Shown one piece after another: positions 36,495 to 43,739 of a stretch of DNA of 64,000 bases. How positions within the stretch are numbered: the stretch's first letter is position 1; every line of letters starts with the position of its first letter. The stretch is from NCBI GenBank assembly GCA_963781675.1, contig CAWAGF010000006.1, positions 434,001 through 498,000 of the forward strand, in the 5' to 3' direction. The position numbers and the translations under genes were made by a program. Origin of the DNA: SCTD01 sp963781675. Its GTDB lineage: Bacteria; Actinomycetota; Actinomycetes; Mycobacteriales; SCTD01. Under the pieces are notes generated by a model. That model saw nothing but the letters and a program-made list of their open reading frames with translations, did no database searches and was not told where the DNA came from.

Positions 36495-36551
36495 TCAACA
36501 GCACGTTGCCGCGCGACACGCCGGGCGTGTCCGGCGGCGACGCGCTGTTGA
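36495..36551. repeat. 57-base near-perfect palindrome inside the UppP paralogue
   Basis: Two 28-base arms (36495-36522 and 36524-36551) flank a single central G; 24 of 28 positions pair and the inner eight and outer eight bases pair perfectly. The element keeps the reading frame open and encodes the otherwise unmatched KVNSTLPRDTPGVSGGDALLI segment. It has lower GC than its flanks. A cruciform or RNA hairpin is expected. Confidence 0.85.
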
Positions 36552-36934
36552 TCTCGGAAGGAACCGCCGACGTCGCGCTCAGCGCACGCCACGCCGCTCT
36601 CGCCGGCCTCGCCCAGACCGCGGCGCTGGTGCCCGGCGTCTCCCGCTCCGGCGCCACCCTCACCGCGCTGCGCGCCGCCGGCGTGCCGCTGCCGCGGGCC
36701 GAGCGCTTCAGCCTGCTGATGTCGCTGCCGGTGACCGCGGGCGCGGCCGGCCTCACGCTGGCCCGCGCCCGGCGGGTGCCAGCCCGGAGCGCTGCCCGGT
36801 GCCGCGGCGGCCGCCGTCGCCGGGGCGCTCGCCACGCGGCACCTGCGGCCCACCCGGTCCCTGCGCGGGCCCGCGCTCTACCGTCTGGGGCTCGCCGCGG
36901 TGGTCGCCCGGCGCCTGATCCGGGAGGACGCCGC

Positions 36935-37753
36935 GTGAGCCTCGGTCTGGTGGACGCCGTGGTGCTCGGCGTGGTGGAGGGGCTCACCGAGTTCCTCCCC
37001 GTGTCGAGCACCGGTCACCTGACGATCGCCGAGGGGCTGCTCGGCCTGGAGGTCGACGACGACTCGGTGACGGCCTTCACCGCGGTCATCCAGGTCGGCG
37101 CGATCGCCGCCGTCCTCCTCTACTTCGCCGAGGACATCGCGCGCTTCTTCCGCGGCTTCGTCGGCGGGCTGCGCAGCGCGCAGGGCCGGCAGACCGACGA
37201 CTGGCGCTTCACCCTCGCCGTCGTGCTCGGCTCCTTGCCGATCGGCGTGGTCGGCCTGCTGCTCAAGGACGTCATCAAGGGGCCGGTGCTGCGCTCGCTG
37301 GTCACCGTCGGGATCGCGCTCATCGCCTGGAGCGTCGTGATGGTCTACGCCGAGCGGCGGGCCACCCAGGAGCGCGGCGAGGCGGAGGTGACCGTCACGG
37401 ACGGGCTCGTCATCGGGCTGGCGCAGTGCATCGCGCTGGTCCCGGGCGTGTCCCGCTCCGGCGCGACGATCTCGGCCGGGCTGCTGCGCGGCATCGACCG
37501 GGTCACCGCCACCCGGCTGTCGTTCTTCCTGGCGATCCCCGCGCTCACGGCCGCCGGCCTGACCGAGCTGCCGTCGGCGCTGGACGGCGTGGCCGTCGGG
37601 CCGGTCCTGCTGGGCACCGCGGTGAGCTTCGCCGTGGGGTACGCCTCGATCGCCTTCCTGCTGAAGCTGGTCGCCACGAACTCGATCGTGGCCTTCGTGC
37701 CCTACCGCGTGGCGCTGGGCGCCGCCGTGCTGGCCGTGCTCGCCCTGACCTGA
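36935..37753 (+). CDS. uppP: Undecaprenyl-diphosphate phosphatase
   Basis: A 272-residue integral membrane enzyme that dephosphorylates undecaprenyl pyrophosphate and so recycles the peptidoglycan lipid carrier. VEGLTEFLPVSSTGHLTIAE and LVPGVSRSGATISAGLLRG are the two conserved active-site loops with the E, S, R and S residues of the family. Seven or eight hydrophobic helices are visible. GTG 36935 overlaps the stop of the paralogue before it as GTGA. It ends in a hairpin that is duplicated downstream. Confidence 0.95.
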   Translation: MSLGLVDAVVLGVVEGLTEFLPVSSTGHLTIAEGLLGLEVDDDSVTAFTAVIQVGAIAAVLLYFAEDIARFFRGFVGGLRSAQGRQTDDWRFTLAVVLGSLPIGVVGLLLKDVIKGPVLRSLVTVGIALIAWSVVMVYAERRATQERGEAEVTVTDGLVIGLAQCIALVPGVSRSGATISAGLLRGIDRVTATRLSFFLAIPALTAAGLTELPSALDGVAVGPVLLGTAVSFAVGYASIAFLLKLVATNSIVAFVPYRVALGAAVLAVLALT

Positions 37754-37764
37754 GCCCGGGTCAG
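37745..37764. terminator. Hairpin after uppP (copy 1)
   Basis: CTGACC and GGTCAG pair around an eight-base loop TGAGCCCG. It overlaps the uppP stop codon. It is a short GC-rich stem without a T tract, as usual in actinobacteria. Confidence 0.45.
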
Positions 37765-37801
37765 CGTGGGCCCCCGGCGCCGCCGTGCTGGCCGTGCTGG
37801 C

Positions 37802-37821
37802 CTGACCTGAGCCCGGGTCAG
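37802..37821. terminator. Hairpin between convergent uppP and CPBP genes (copy 2)
   Basis: The same stem-loop as 37745-37764, duplicated. It overlaps the end of the CPBP gene on the minus strand and could act in both directions. Confidence 0.45.
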
Positions 37822-38363
37822 CGCAGGAACCAGGCGACCAGGTCGGCGCCGGCGTGGGTGACAGCCGGCGCGACGGGGGTGCCGGCGACGCGCCGGAGCT
37901 CGCCGAGCAGCACCCCGACGCACACGTCCAGCGGCACGGCCCCCCAGCCGTACAGGGGCAGGTGGAGCAGGCCGAAGCAGACTGCCGTGACGGCGATGGC
38001 CCCGTCGTCGCCGGCCACCGCCCTGACGGCGTCGTAGAGCGTCCCGCGCAGGAACAGCTCCTCGGCGACGGCCACGACCGACACGACGGCCGACCAGCGC
38101 AGCAGGCCGTCCACCGGGACCACGCGCGGCGCCCAGGTGAGCAGCACCGGCAGGCACAGCACGAGCACACCGGCCGCACCCATCGCGACCGCGCGGGCGC
38201 TCACGCGGACGGCGGTGCCGGTCCCTGCGACGGCCGCGAGGAGCACGGCGCCGAAGAGCAGGCCGCCGGGGACCGAGTGGGCGCCGGCTGCGCCGCTGAC
38301 GGCCGCCCGGCCCACGACGGCGGCGGCGAAGCCGAGCAGCAGCACGGCGGCGCGCAGCCTCAC
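37818..38363 (-). CDS. CPBP-family intramembrane metalloprotease
   Basis: A 181-residue membrane protein with about five helices. AVAEELFLRGTLYDAVRAV carries the E-E-x-x-x-R motif and FGLLHLPLYG the histidine of the CPBP/Abi (CAAX prenyl protease-like) family; a second histidine lies in PAVTHAGADLVAWF. It may process prenylated or other membrane peptides, and in other bacteria relatives give bacteriocin self-immunity. GTG 38363 overlaps the stop of the upstream gene. It is probably co-transcribed with the exported protein gene. Confidence 0.88.
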   Translation of the reverse strand: MRLRAAVLLLGFAAAVVGRAAVSGAAGAHSVPGGLLFGAVLLAAVAGTGTAVRVSARAVAMGAAGVLVLCLPVLLTWAPRVVPVDGLLRWSAVVSVVAVAEELFLRGTLYDAVRAVAGDDGAIAVTAVCFGLLHLPLYGWGAVPLDVCVGVLLGELRRVAGTPVAPAVTHAGADLVAWFLR

Positions 38364-39043
38364 TCCCGCCTCCGGGTCAGGGCCCGCGTCCCGAGCAGCA
38401 CGGCGACGACCAGGGCAGCGCCCAGGCCGAGCAGGGCCGGCGTCCCGGCACCGCCTCCGCCGGCGGCCGGCCGGGCCAGGACGTACTCGCCCGCCCCCGG
38501 TGCGTCGGCCGAGAAGACGTCGTTGCCGACCCGGCGCGTCGTGAGCGCCGACCAGGGCCGGCCCGGGCCCTCCCGGTGCTGCACGACAGGCAGGGGGGCC
38601 GTCGTGGTCACCGAGCGCAGCGTGATCGTCGGCGACTGCGCCTCCGGCTGCAGCGTGACCGGGCCGGACGCGCTGCTCAGCGTGAGCGCGTAGACGTTGG
38701 ACTCGACCACCCCGCGGGGGGAGGGGCGCTGGAGCTCCACCGGCTCGGCCCGCAGCAGCACCTCGGCAGCCGCTCCGAAGGCGCGTGGCGGTGCGTAGAC
38801 GGTCACCTGGGGGCCGCGCTCCATGCTGTTCACCAGCAGGCCCCCGGTGTTCGCCCCCCGGGACACCGGCAGCCGTGCCTCGGCGACGGTCGCGGCGCGT
38901 TGGTCCTGCCCACGCGGCGGCACGAAGCGGTAGGGCTCGTCGGGGAACGCCACGCCGTCGTACAGCGGGACCGTGCCCGGACCGGCGAGGAAGCCGGCCG
39001 CCAGCAGCGCGCCGACGACCGCCCACCGGGAACGCTGCCGCAC
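38360..39043 (-). CDS. Exported protein with C-terminal membrane anchor
   Basis: A 227-residue protein with a signal-type N-terminus (RWAVVGALLAAGFLAGPG), a beta-rich extracytoplasmic region and a C-terminal helix GTPALLGLGAALVVAVLLGTRAL followed by a basic tail. The middle holds EPYRFVPPRG and ANTGGLLVNSMERGPQVTVYAPP. No family is recognised. GTG 39043 has an AGGAGGAGG ribosome site. It diverges from the LPXTG protein gene and precedes the CPBP gene, which suggests an envelope function. Confidence 0.7.
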   Translation of the reverse strand: MRQRSRWAVVGALLAAGFLAGPGTVPLYDGVAFPDEPYRFVPPRGQDQRAATVAEARLPVSRGANTGGLLVNSMERGPQVTVYAPPRAFGAAAEVLLRAEPVELQRPSPRGVVESNVYALTLSSASGPVTLQPEAQSPTITLRSVTTTAPLPVVQHREGPGRPWSALTTRRVGNDVFSADAPGAGEYVLARPAAGGGGAGTPALLGLGAALVVAVLLGTRALTRRRE

Positions 39044-39065
39044 CGGTCCTCCTCCTGCTCGACGG

Positions 39066-39089
39066 CCATGTCTACGACATCGCACATGG
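39066..39089. promoter_or_regulatory. Nested inverted repeat in a divergent promoter region
   Basis: CCATGT and ACATGG form outer arms 12 bases apart, and inside them ATGTC-TAC-GACAT is another perfect dyad. The site lies between two divergent envelope-protein genes in a locally AT-richer stretch. It has the form of an operator; the regulator is unknown. Confidence 0.4.
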
Positions 39090-39159
39090 AAACGGGCAGC
39101 GCCGTGCAACAGTCGACGCACACAGGGTGCCCAGCCCCGGAACCAGCGGAGACCGTCGC

Positions 39160-40767
39160 ATGCGCACTCCTCCCCGCCGCGGCTCGACAGCCGCCGCAGC
39201 CGTCACCCTCACCGCCCTCGCGCTGAGCCTGCTCGTCCCGGCCACCGCGAGCTCGGCTGCCGACGCGTTCCCGCCCACGCCCGGCGTGGCCTGCGACGCG
39301 GGCTCGCTGCCCGAGACCACGCAGGGCCGCGTGCCGCTGGCCGAGGTGGAGGACGGCCGGGCGGCGAAGGGCTACACCTGCAACGCGCGCGAGCTCGGCC
39401 ACTTCGGGCAGACCGGTGGCTTCCGGGTCGAGAGCTACGTCGACAAGGCGGGCAACGTCTGCGCCTACTACGACACGACGCTGCTGTTCCCGAAGGACTC
39501 GCTCAAGCAGGGCGCCGAGGGCACCGGCGTCTACGTCATGGACATGAAGGACCCGGCCAACCCGGTCCACGTGGCCACGCTCAGCACACCCGCGATGCAG
39601 TCCCCGCACGAGTCGCTGCGGCTCAACCAGAAGCGCGGCCTGCTGGTCGCGACCCTCAGCTACCCGACGTTCAACCCGGGCTTCGTGGACGTCTACGACG
39701 TCTCCGCCAACTGCCTGGCACCGGTGCTCCAGTCCTCCACGCCGCTCGGCGTTCTGGGCCACGAGAGCGGCTTCTCGCCCGACGGCCTGACCTACTACAG
39801 CGGCTCGCTGTACGGGCACACGCTGGCCGCCGTCGACCTGACGGACCCGCTGCTCCCGAGCGTGCTGTGGGTGACGACGGACTACCAGCCGCACGGCATG
39901 AGCATCAGCGACGACGGCACCCGGCTGTACATGTCCGAGGCGGCAGTTCGACGACGCGTCCGACTTCTCGACGGGCTGACGATCCTGGACGTCACCCAGA
40001 TCAGGGACCGGGTGCTGAACCCGACGGTCCCGATCGTCAGCCGGACGACCTGGCCCAACGTCGGCACGCCGCAGACGACCGAGCCGTTCACCCAGAACGG
40101 CCACAAGTACCTGATGGAGACCGACGAGTACGGCAGCGGCGCGAAGGTGGGCGCCGGCCGGATCATCGACATCCAGGACGAGACCAAGCCGTTCGTCGTC
40201 TCGAACATGCGGCTGAAGGTCAACCAGGAGGCCGACCAGGCCGGCGAGCAGAACGCCGACCCCGGCGCCAGCGAGCAGTTCCAGGGCTACGAGGGCCACT
40301 ACTGCACGATCCCGACCCGGGTCGACCCGACGATCGTCGCCTGCTCCTTCATCGTGTCGGGCTTCCGGCTGTTCGACATCAGCAACCCGGCCAAGCCGCA
40401 GGAGATCGCCTACTTCAACGGCAAGGTGCTCCCGGACGACAACCCGCTGCACCAGGGCGCCTTCGCCATGGCCGCCCCGGCCTTCTCGCCGCGAGCCGAC
40501 GAGTACTGGTACTCCGACGGCAACCTCGGCTTCTACGTCGTGAAGACGACGGCGGCAGCCAGGCGCTCGACCGCGCTGGACGCCGCCGCCCCGGCGGCAC
40601 CGGCCAAGGGCAGGCCCGCAGCTCCGCCGTCCGGCGGCAGCGCCGCGCCGGCGGCTCCCAGCGGGTCGCTCCCGACGACCGGGCTGCCGGTCGCCGTGCC
40701 GCTCGCCGCCCTCGTGCTGGTCGGGGCCGTCGCGCTCCTGCGACGCCGTCGTACGACGGTCGTCTAG
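39160..40767 (+). CDS. LPXTG-anchored LVIVD-repeat surface protein
   Basis: A 535-residue secreted protein. A signal peptide of about 35 residues is followed by a beta-propeller-like body with LVIVD-type blades (GTGVYVMDMKDPANPVHVAT, GFVDVYDVS, GFRLFDISNPAKPQEIAYF). A Pro/Ala linker leads to the sorting signal LPTTG at 504-508, a hydrophobic helix and an RRRR tail. A sortase should attach it to peptidoglycan; none is in the window. Near 39947-39966 two offsetting indels change a short segment: EAQFDDASDF is expected where AVRRRVRLLD is read. Ligand and role are unknown. Confidence 0.85.
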   Translation: MRTPPRRGSTAAAAVTLTALALSLLVPATASSAADAFPPTPGVACDAGSLPETTQGRVPLAEVEDGRAAKGYTCNARELGHFGQTGGFRVESYVDKAGNVCAYYDTTLLFPKDSLKQGAEGTGVYVMDMKDPANPVHVATLSTPAMQSPHESLRLNQKRGLLVATLSYPTFNPGFVDVYDVSANCLAPVLQSSTPLGVLGHESGFSPDGLTYYSGSLYGHTLAAVDLTDPLLPSVLWVTTDYQPHGMSISDDGTRLYMSEAAVRRRVRLLDGLTILDVTQIRDRVLNPTVPIVSRTTWPNVGTPQTTEPFTQNGHKYLMETDEYGSGAKVGAGRIIDIQDETKPFVVSNMRLKVNQEADQAGEQNADPGASEQFQGYEGHYCTIPTRVDPTIVACSFIVSGFRLFDISNPAKPQEIAYFNGKVLPDDNPLHQGAFAMAAPAFSPRADEYWYSDGNLGFYVVKTTAAARRSTALDAAAPAAPAKGRPAAPPSGGSAAPAAPSGSLPTTGLPVAVPLAALVLVGAVALLRRRRTTVV

Positions 40768-41684
40768 AGCCAGCCGTTGCGCCGGAAGCCGAGGTAGAGC
40801 GACACGCACGACGTCGCGATGACCGCGAGCGCGGCCGGGTAGCCGAGGCGCCAGGACAGCTCGGGCATGTGCTCGAAGTTCATGCCGTAGATGCCGCCCA
40901 CCACCGTCGGGACCAGCGCGACGGCCGCCCAGGCGGAGATCTTGCGCTGGTCCTCGTTCTGGCGGACCCCGATCTGGGCGAGCTGGGCGTCGAGCACGCC
41001 GTCGATGAGGCCGTCGAGGTGGTCGACCCCCTCGGCGGTGCGGGCGACCCGGCGGAGCAGGTCGAGGAAGTCGTCGCGCAGGGCGTCGGGCACGGGGCAG
41101 GAGGGCTCCGTGCCGAGTCGGTCGACCACGTCGGTCAGCGGTGCGGTCGCCCGCCGCAGCTCGAGCAGCTCGCGCTTGAGGGAGTAGATCTGCTTCGTGT
41201 GGTCGGTCCGGTCGGCACTGAACACCTGGCCCTCGACCTCCGCGGTGTCCTCGTCCAGGCCGAACAGCACCTCGTCCAGCACGGGCGCCACCACCGCGAG
41301 GAGGGCCAGCAGCACCTCGGCCGGCCGGGTGGCGCCGCCGGCGAGCTGCTCCCGTACGTCGGCCAGGACGGTGCCGGCGTCCCGGCCGACCAGGGCCACG
41401 GCGTCCTGCGTGACCAGGGCCGCCACCTGGCCCAGCTCGACCGCGGCGGCCTCGTCCAGGGTGGGCGTCAGCACCACGACGGACAGCACGCCCTCCAGCG
41501 CGCGCAGCTGGGGACGGCGGTGCTCCCCGGCGGCCACGCGCACGTCGTCGGGGTGGAGCCCCAGCTCCTCGGCGACCGCGTCGAGCTCGGCGTCGTCGGG
41601 GTCGCTGAGCTCGATCAGCGCGAAGCCCTTGCCGCCGCCCTCGGTCAGGCCTCGGGCTGCCACGGCGTAGCGGGTGGTCGTCAC
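40764..41684 (-). CDS. corA: CorA-family magnesium/cobalt transporter
   Basis: A 306-residue CorA channel. The N-terminal cytosolic alpha/beta domain and long stalk helix lead to two C-terminal membrane helices. The signature YGMNFEHMPE follows the first helix, as in all CorA proteins. It conducts Mg2+ (and Co2+) inward as a homopentamer. The GTG start is six bases downstream of CAGGCT on the minus strand, so the mRNA is probably leaderless. Its stop overlaps that of the convergent LVIVD gene. Confidence 0.93.
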   Translation of the reverse strand: MTTTRYAVAARGLTEGGGKGFALIELSDPDDAELDAVAEELGLHPDDVRVAAGEHRRPQLRALEGVLSVVVLTPTLDEAAAVELGQVAALVTQDAVALVGRDAGTVLADVREQLAGGATRPAEVLLALLAVVAPVLDEVLFGLDEDTAEVEGQVFSADRTDHTKQIYSLKRELLELRRATAPLTDVVDRLGTEPSCPVPDALRDDFLDLLRRVARTAEGVDHLDGLIDGVLDAQLAQIGVRQNEDQRKISAWAAVALVPTVVGGIYGMNFEHMPELSWRLGYPAALAVIATSCVSLYLGFRRNGWL

Positions 41685-41690
41685 CGCGGC

Positions 41691-41696
41691 AGCCTG
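41691..41696 (-). promoter_or_regulatory. -10 element CAGGCT of corA
   Basis: Read on the minus strand, CAGGCT ends six bases before GTG 41684. It faces the TAGCGT box at 41733 across a divergent promoter region. Confidence 0.45.
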
Positions 41697-41732
41697 GCAC
41701 GGCGCCGAGCGGCGCGAGGCCGGGGCGCGGGC

Positions 41733-41738
41733 TAGCGT
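41733..41738 (+). promoter_or_regulatory. -10 element TAGCGT of the phosphatase / DUF3090 / SCO1664 cluster
   Basis: TAGCGT ends six bases before GTG 41745. Confidence 0.5.
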
Positions 41739-41744
41739 CGGCGC

Positions 41745-42440
41745 GTGACCACCGTCGTGCTCGTCCGCCACGGCCTGACGCACCTGACCGGGCCGGTGCT
41801 CGCGGGCTGGACCCCGGGGCTGCACCTCGACGAGCGGGGGCAGGAGCAGGCCGCCGCGGTCGCCGAGCGGCTGCGCCCGCTGGCCTTCGACGCCGTCGTC
41901 TCGAGCCCGCTGGACCGCTGCCTGGACACCGCGACCGCCGTGCTGGAGGGCCGCGACCAGGACCTCCAGGTCGACGAGCGGCTGGGGGAGTGCCGCTACG
42001 GCGACTGGACCGGCCGGCCGCTCAAGGAGCTGGCCAAGGACCCGCTGTGGAAGGTCGTGCAGGCGCACCCGTCCGCGGTCGTGTTCCCCGGCCCGGAGGG
42101 CGAGGCCCTGCGCGACACCCAGGCCCGCGCGGTGAACGCCGTCCGCGACTGGAACGCGCGGCTCGGTCCGGACGCCACCTGGCTGGCCTGCTCGCACGGC
42201 GACGTCATCAAGGCGGTCGTGGCCGACGCCATGGGCCTGCACCTGGACCAGTTCCAGCGGATCTCGATCGACCCGTGCTCGGTGACGGTCATCCGCTACA
42301 GCGAGCTGCGCCCGTTCGTGGTGCGGGTCAACGACACGGGTGGCGGCGTCGCTGACCTGGTGCCGCCGAAGAAGAAGGGCCGCCGCAGCAAGGCCTCCTC
42401 GGACGCGGTCGTCGGTGGCGGCACCGGCGCGCCCGTCTAG
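41745..42440 (+). CDS. Histidine phosphatase-superfamily protein (MSMEG_4193 family)
   Basis: A 231-residue phosphoglycerate-mutase-like protein. VVLVRHGLTH holds the catalytic RHG histidine, VVSSPLDRCLDTA the second phosphate-binding arginine, and LACSHGDVIKAVVAD the second histidine. The C-terminus is a basic tail (PPKKKGRRSK). The MSMEG_4193 family is known from its linkage to DUF3090, SCO1664-family and mshC genes, exactly the order here. The substrate is undetermined. Its TAG stop also begins the promoter of the next gene. Confidence 0.9.
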   Translation: MTTVVLVRHGLTHLTGPVLAGWTPGLHLDERGQEQAAAVAERLRPLAFDAVVSSPLDRCLDTATAVLEGRDQDLQVDERLGECRYGDWTGRPLKELAKDPLWKVVQAHPSAVVFPGPEGEALRDTQARAVNAVRDWNARLGPDATWLACSHGDVIKAVVADAMGLHLDQFQRISIDPCSVTVIRYSELRPFVVRVNDTGGGVADLVPPKKKGRRSKASSDAVVGGGTGAPV

Positions 42441-42443
42441 GGT
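42438..42443 (+). promoter_or_regulatory. -10 element TAGGGT of the DUF3090 gene
   Basis: TAGGGT ends six bases before GTG 42450 and begins with the TAG stop of the phosphatase gene. Confidence 0.5.
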
Positions 42444-42449
42444 CGAGCC

Positions 42450-43001
42450 GTGCCCCGCCAGGTCTTCCTCTTCGACCCGCCCGAGCGCTTCGTGGCCGGC
42501 ACGGTCGGCCAGCCGGGCGACCGCACCTTCTACCTGCAGGCCTCCGGCGGCGGGCGCACCGTGTCCGTGGCGCTGGAGAAGGTGCAGGTCAGCGTGCTGG
42601 CCGAACGGCTCGAGGAGCTGCTCGAGGAGGTACGCCGCCGCGGGGCCGGCGAGGTGCCGCTGATCGCGCCGCGCGAGCTGGAGGACACCGCTCCGCTCGA
42701 CGCCCCCGTCGAGGAGGAGTTCCGCGTCGGGAGCATGGGCCTGGCGTGGGACGGCGAGGACGAGGTCGTCGTCGTGGAGGCGCTCGCGCCGGCGGAGGGC
42801 GAGGACGAGGTCGAGCCGCTCAGCGAGGCCGAGGAGGGCCCGGACGCCCTGCGCGTGCGGATGAGCGCCCAGCTGGCGCGCGCGTTCGTCGTGCGGGCCC
42901 AGCGCGTCGTCGCCGCCGGCCGGCCGCCGTGCCCGCTGTGCGCCCTGCCGCTGGACCCGGAGGGGCACGTCTGCCCGCGCCAGAACGGCCACCGGCGCTG
43001 A
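42450..43001 (+). CDS. DUF3090 family protein
   Basis: A 183-residue protein opening PRQVFLFDPPERFVAGTVGQ, the DUF3090 signature, and ending in a zinc-ribbon-like CPLCALPLDPEGHVCPRQNG. The function is unknown. In actinobacteria it is regularly encoded between an MSMEG_4193-type phosphatase and an SCO1664-family protein, as here. It overlaps the next gene by four bases in the form CTGA. Confidence 0.93.
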   Translation: MPRQVFLFDPPERFVAGTVGQPGDRTFYLQASGGGRTVSVALEKVQVSVLAERLEELLEEVRRRGAGEVPLIAPRELEDTAPLDAPVEEEFRVGSMGLAWDGEDEVVVVEALAPAEGEDEVEPLSEAEEGPDALRVRMSAQLARAFVVRAQRVVAAGRPPCPLCALPLDPEGHVCPRQNGHRR

Positions 43002-43732
43002 CGGTCGAGCCCGACCACAGCCTCGACCTCGAGGACGTCCTGCGCCTCCTGCGCGAGGGCGAGCTCACGGTCGAGGGCCGGCTGGTCGACGCCAGCAACG
43101 CCACCCTCTACTGCGCGGCCACCCTCGACGGCGTCACGGCCGCGGTCGTCTACAAGCCGGTACGGGGCGAGCGCCCGCTGTGGGACTTCCCCGACGGGAC
43201 CCTCGCCGGCCGCGAGGTCTCGGCGTACCTCGTCTCGGAGGCGACCGGCTGGGACGTCGTCCCGCCGACGGTGATGCGCGAGGGGCCGTTCGGGCCCGGC
43301 ATGTGCCAGCTGTGGGTCGAGGTCGACGAGGAGGTCGACCTGGCTGCGCTGGCCCGCAGCGAGCACCCCGACCTGCAGCGGATGGCCGTCTTCGACGCCG
43401 TCGTCAACAACGCCGACCGCAAGGGCGGCCACCTGCTGCCCCGCACCGACGGCCGGGTGCAGGGCGTCGACCACGGGATCTGCTTCTCCGCCGAGGACAA
43501 GCTGCGCACCCTGCTCTGGCAGTGGCGCGGCCGGTCGCTGCCGGACGAGGCCGTCGAGGTGCTGTCGGGGGTCCGGGCCCAGCTCGAGGGGCCGCTCGGC
43601 GACGCGCTGCACGAGCTGCTGACCGTCACCGAGGTGGACGCGACGAGGGCCCGGGTGGACCGGCTGCTGACGCGCCGCCGCTTCCCCGAGCCCTCACCGG
43701 ACTGGCCGGCCATCCCCTGGCCGCCCTTCTGA
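42998..43732 (+). CDS. SCO1664 family protein, probable CTG start
   Basis: A 244-residue protein of the SCO1664 family, distantly kinase-like in layout. REGELTVEGRLVDASNATLYC and AAVVYKPVRGERPLWDFPDGTLAGRE (a conserved lysine, then glutamate) form the N-lobe. RMAVFDAVVNNADRKGGHLL and GVDHGICFS resemble a catalytic loop and metal-binding aspartate of phosphatidylinositol-kinase-like folds. The only start that fits the family N-terminus is a CTG overlapping the DUF3090 stop; the first in-frame ATG is at 43272, inside the domain. Activity is unproven. Confidence 0.82.
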   Translation: MTVEPDHSLDLEDVLRLLREGELTVEGRLVDASNATLYCAATLDGVTAAVVYKPVRGERPLWDFPDGTLAGREVSAYLVSEATGWDVVPPTVMREGPFGPGMCQLWVEVDEEVDLAALARSEHPDLQRMAVFDAVVNNADRKGGHLLPRTDGRVQGVDHGICFSAEDKLRTLLWQWRGRSLPDEAVEVLSGVRAQLEGPLGDALHELLTVTEVDATRARVDRLLTRRRFPEPSPDWPAIPWPPF

Positions 43733-43739
43733 GCTCTGG

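Larger units (their letters stand above)
35995..36938 (+). pseudogene. UppP-like undecaprenyl-diphosphatase paralogue with repeat and palindrome insert, two insertions
   Basis: The coding signal matches UppP/BacA membrane phosphatases: TPLRALALGAVQGVAEVVPVSSSAQLVLL at the N-terminus and ALVPGVSRSGATLTALRAAG later, the two membrane re-entrant active-site motifs. The frame moves at 36412 and 36779, each by one extra C; removal restores about 313 residues. Between them the loop after helix 4 is expanded by eight Ala-Ala-Pro repeats and a 57-base palindrome read as protein. No ATG or GTG fits the start; a CTG at 35995 overlaps the preceding stop as CTGA. A normal uppP follows directly, so this copy may be spare. 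Confidence 0.7.
37719..37823. repeat. Tandem duplication (58-base period) of the uppP 3-prime end
   Basis: Bases 37719-37766 recur at 37777-37823 with one missing base (ctcgccctg becomes ctggcctg). Each copy holds the uppP C-terminal codons, its stop and a CTGACC...GGTCAG hairpin. The first copy belongs to uppP; the second supplies the stop codon of the convergent CPBP gene. Confidence 0.85.

Noticed and set aside
36333..36551. A 72-codon frame encoding a polyproline tract
   Set aside because: It is the third frame of the 9-base repeat; the UppP-matching frame reads Ala-Ala-Pro there.
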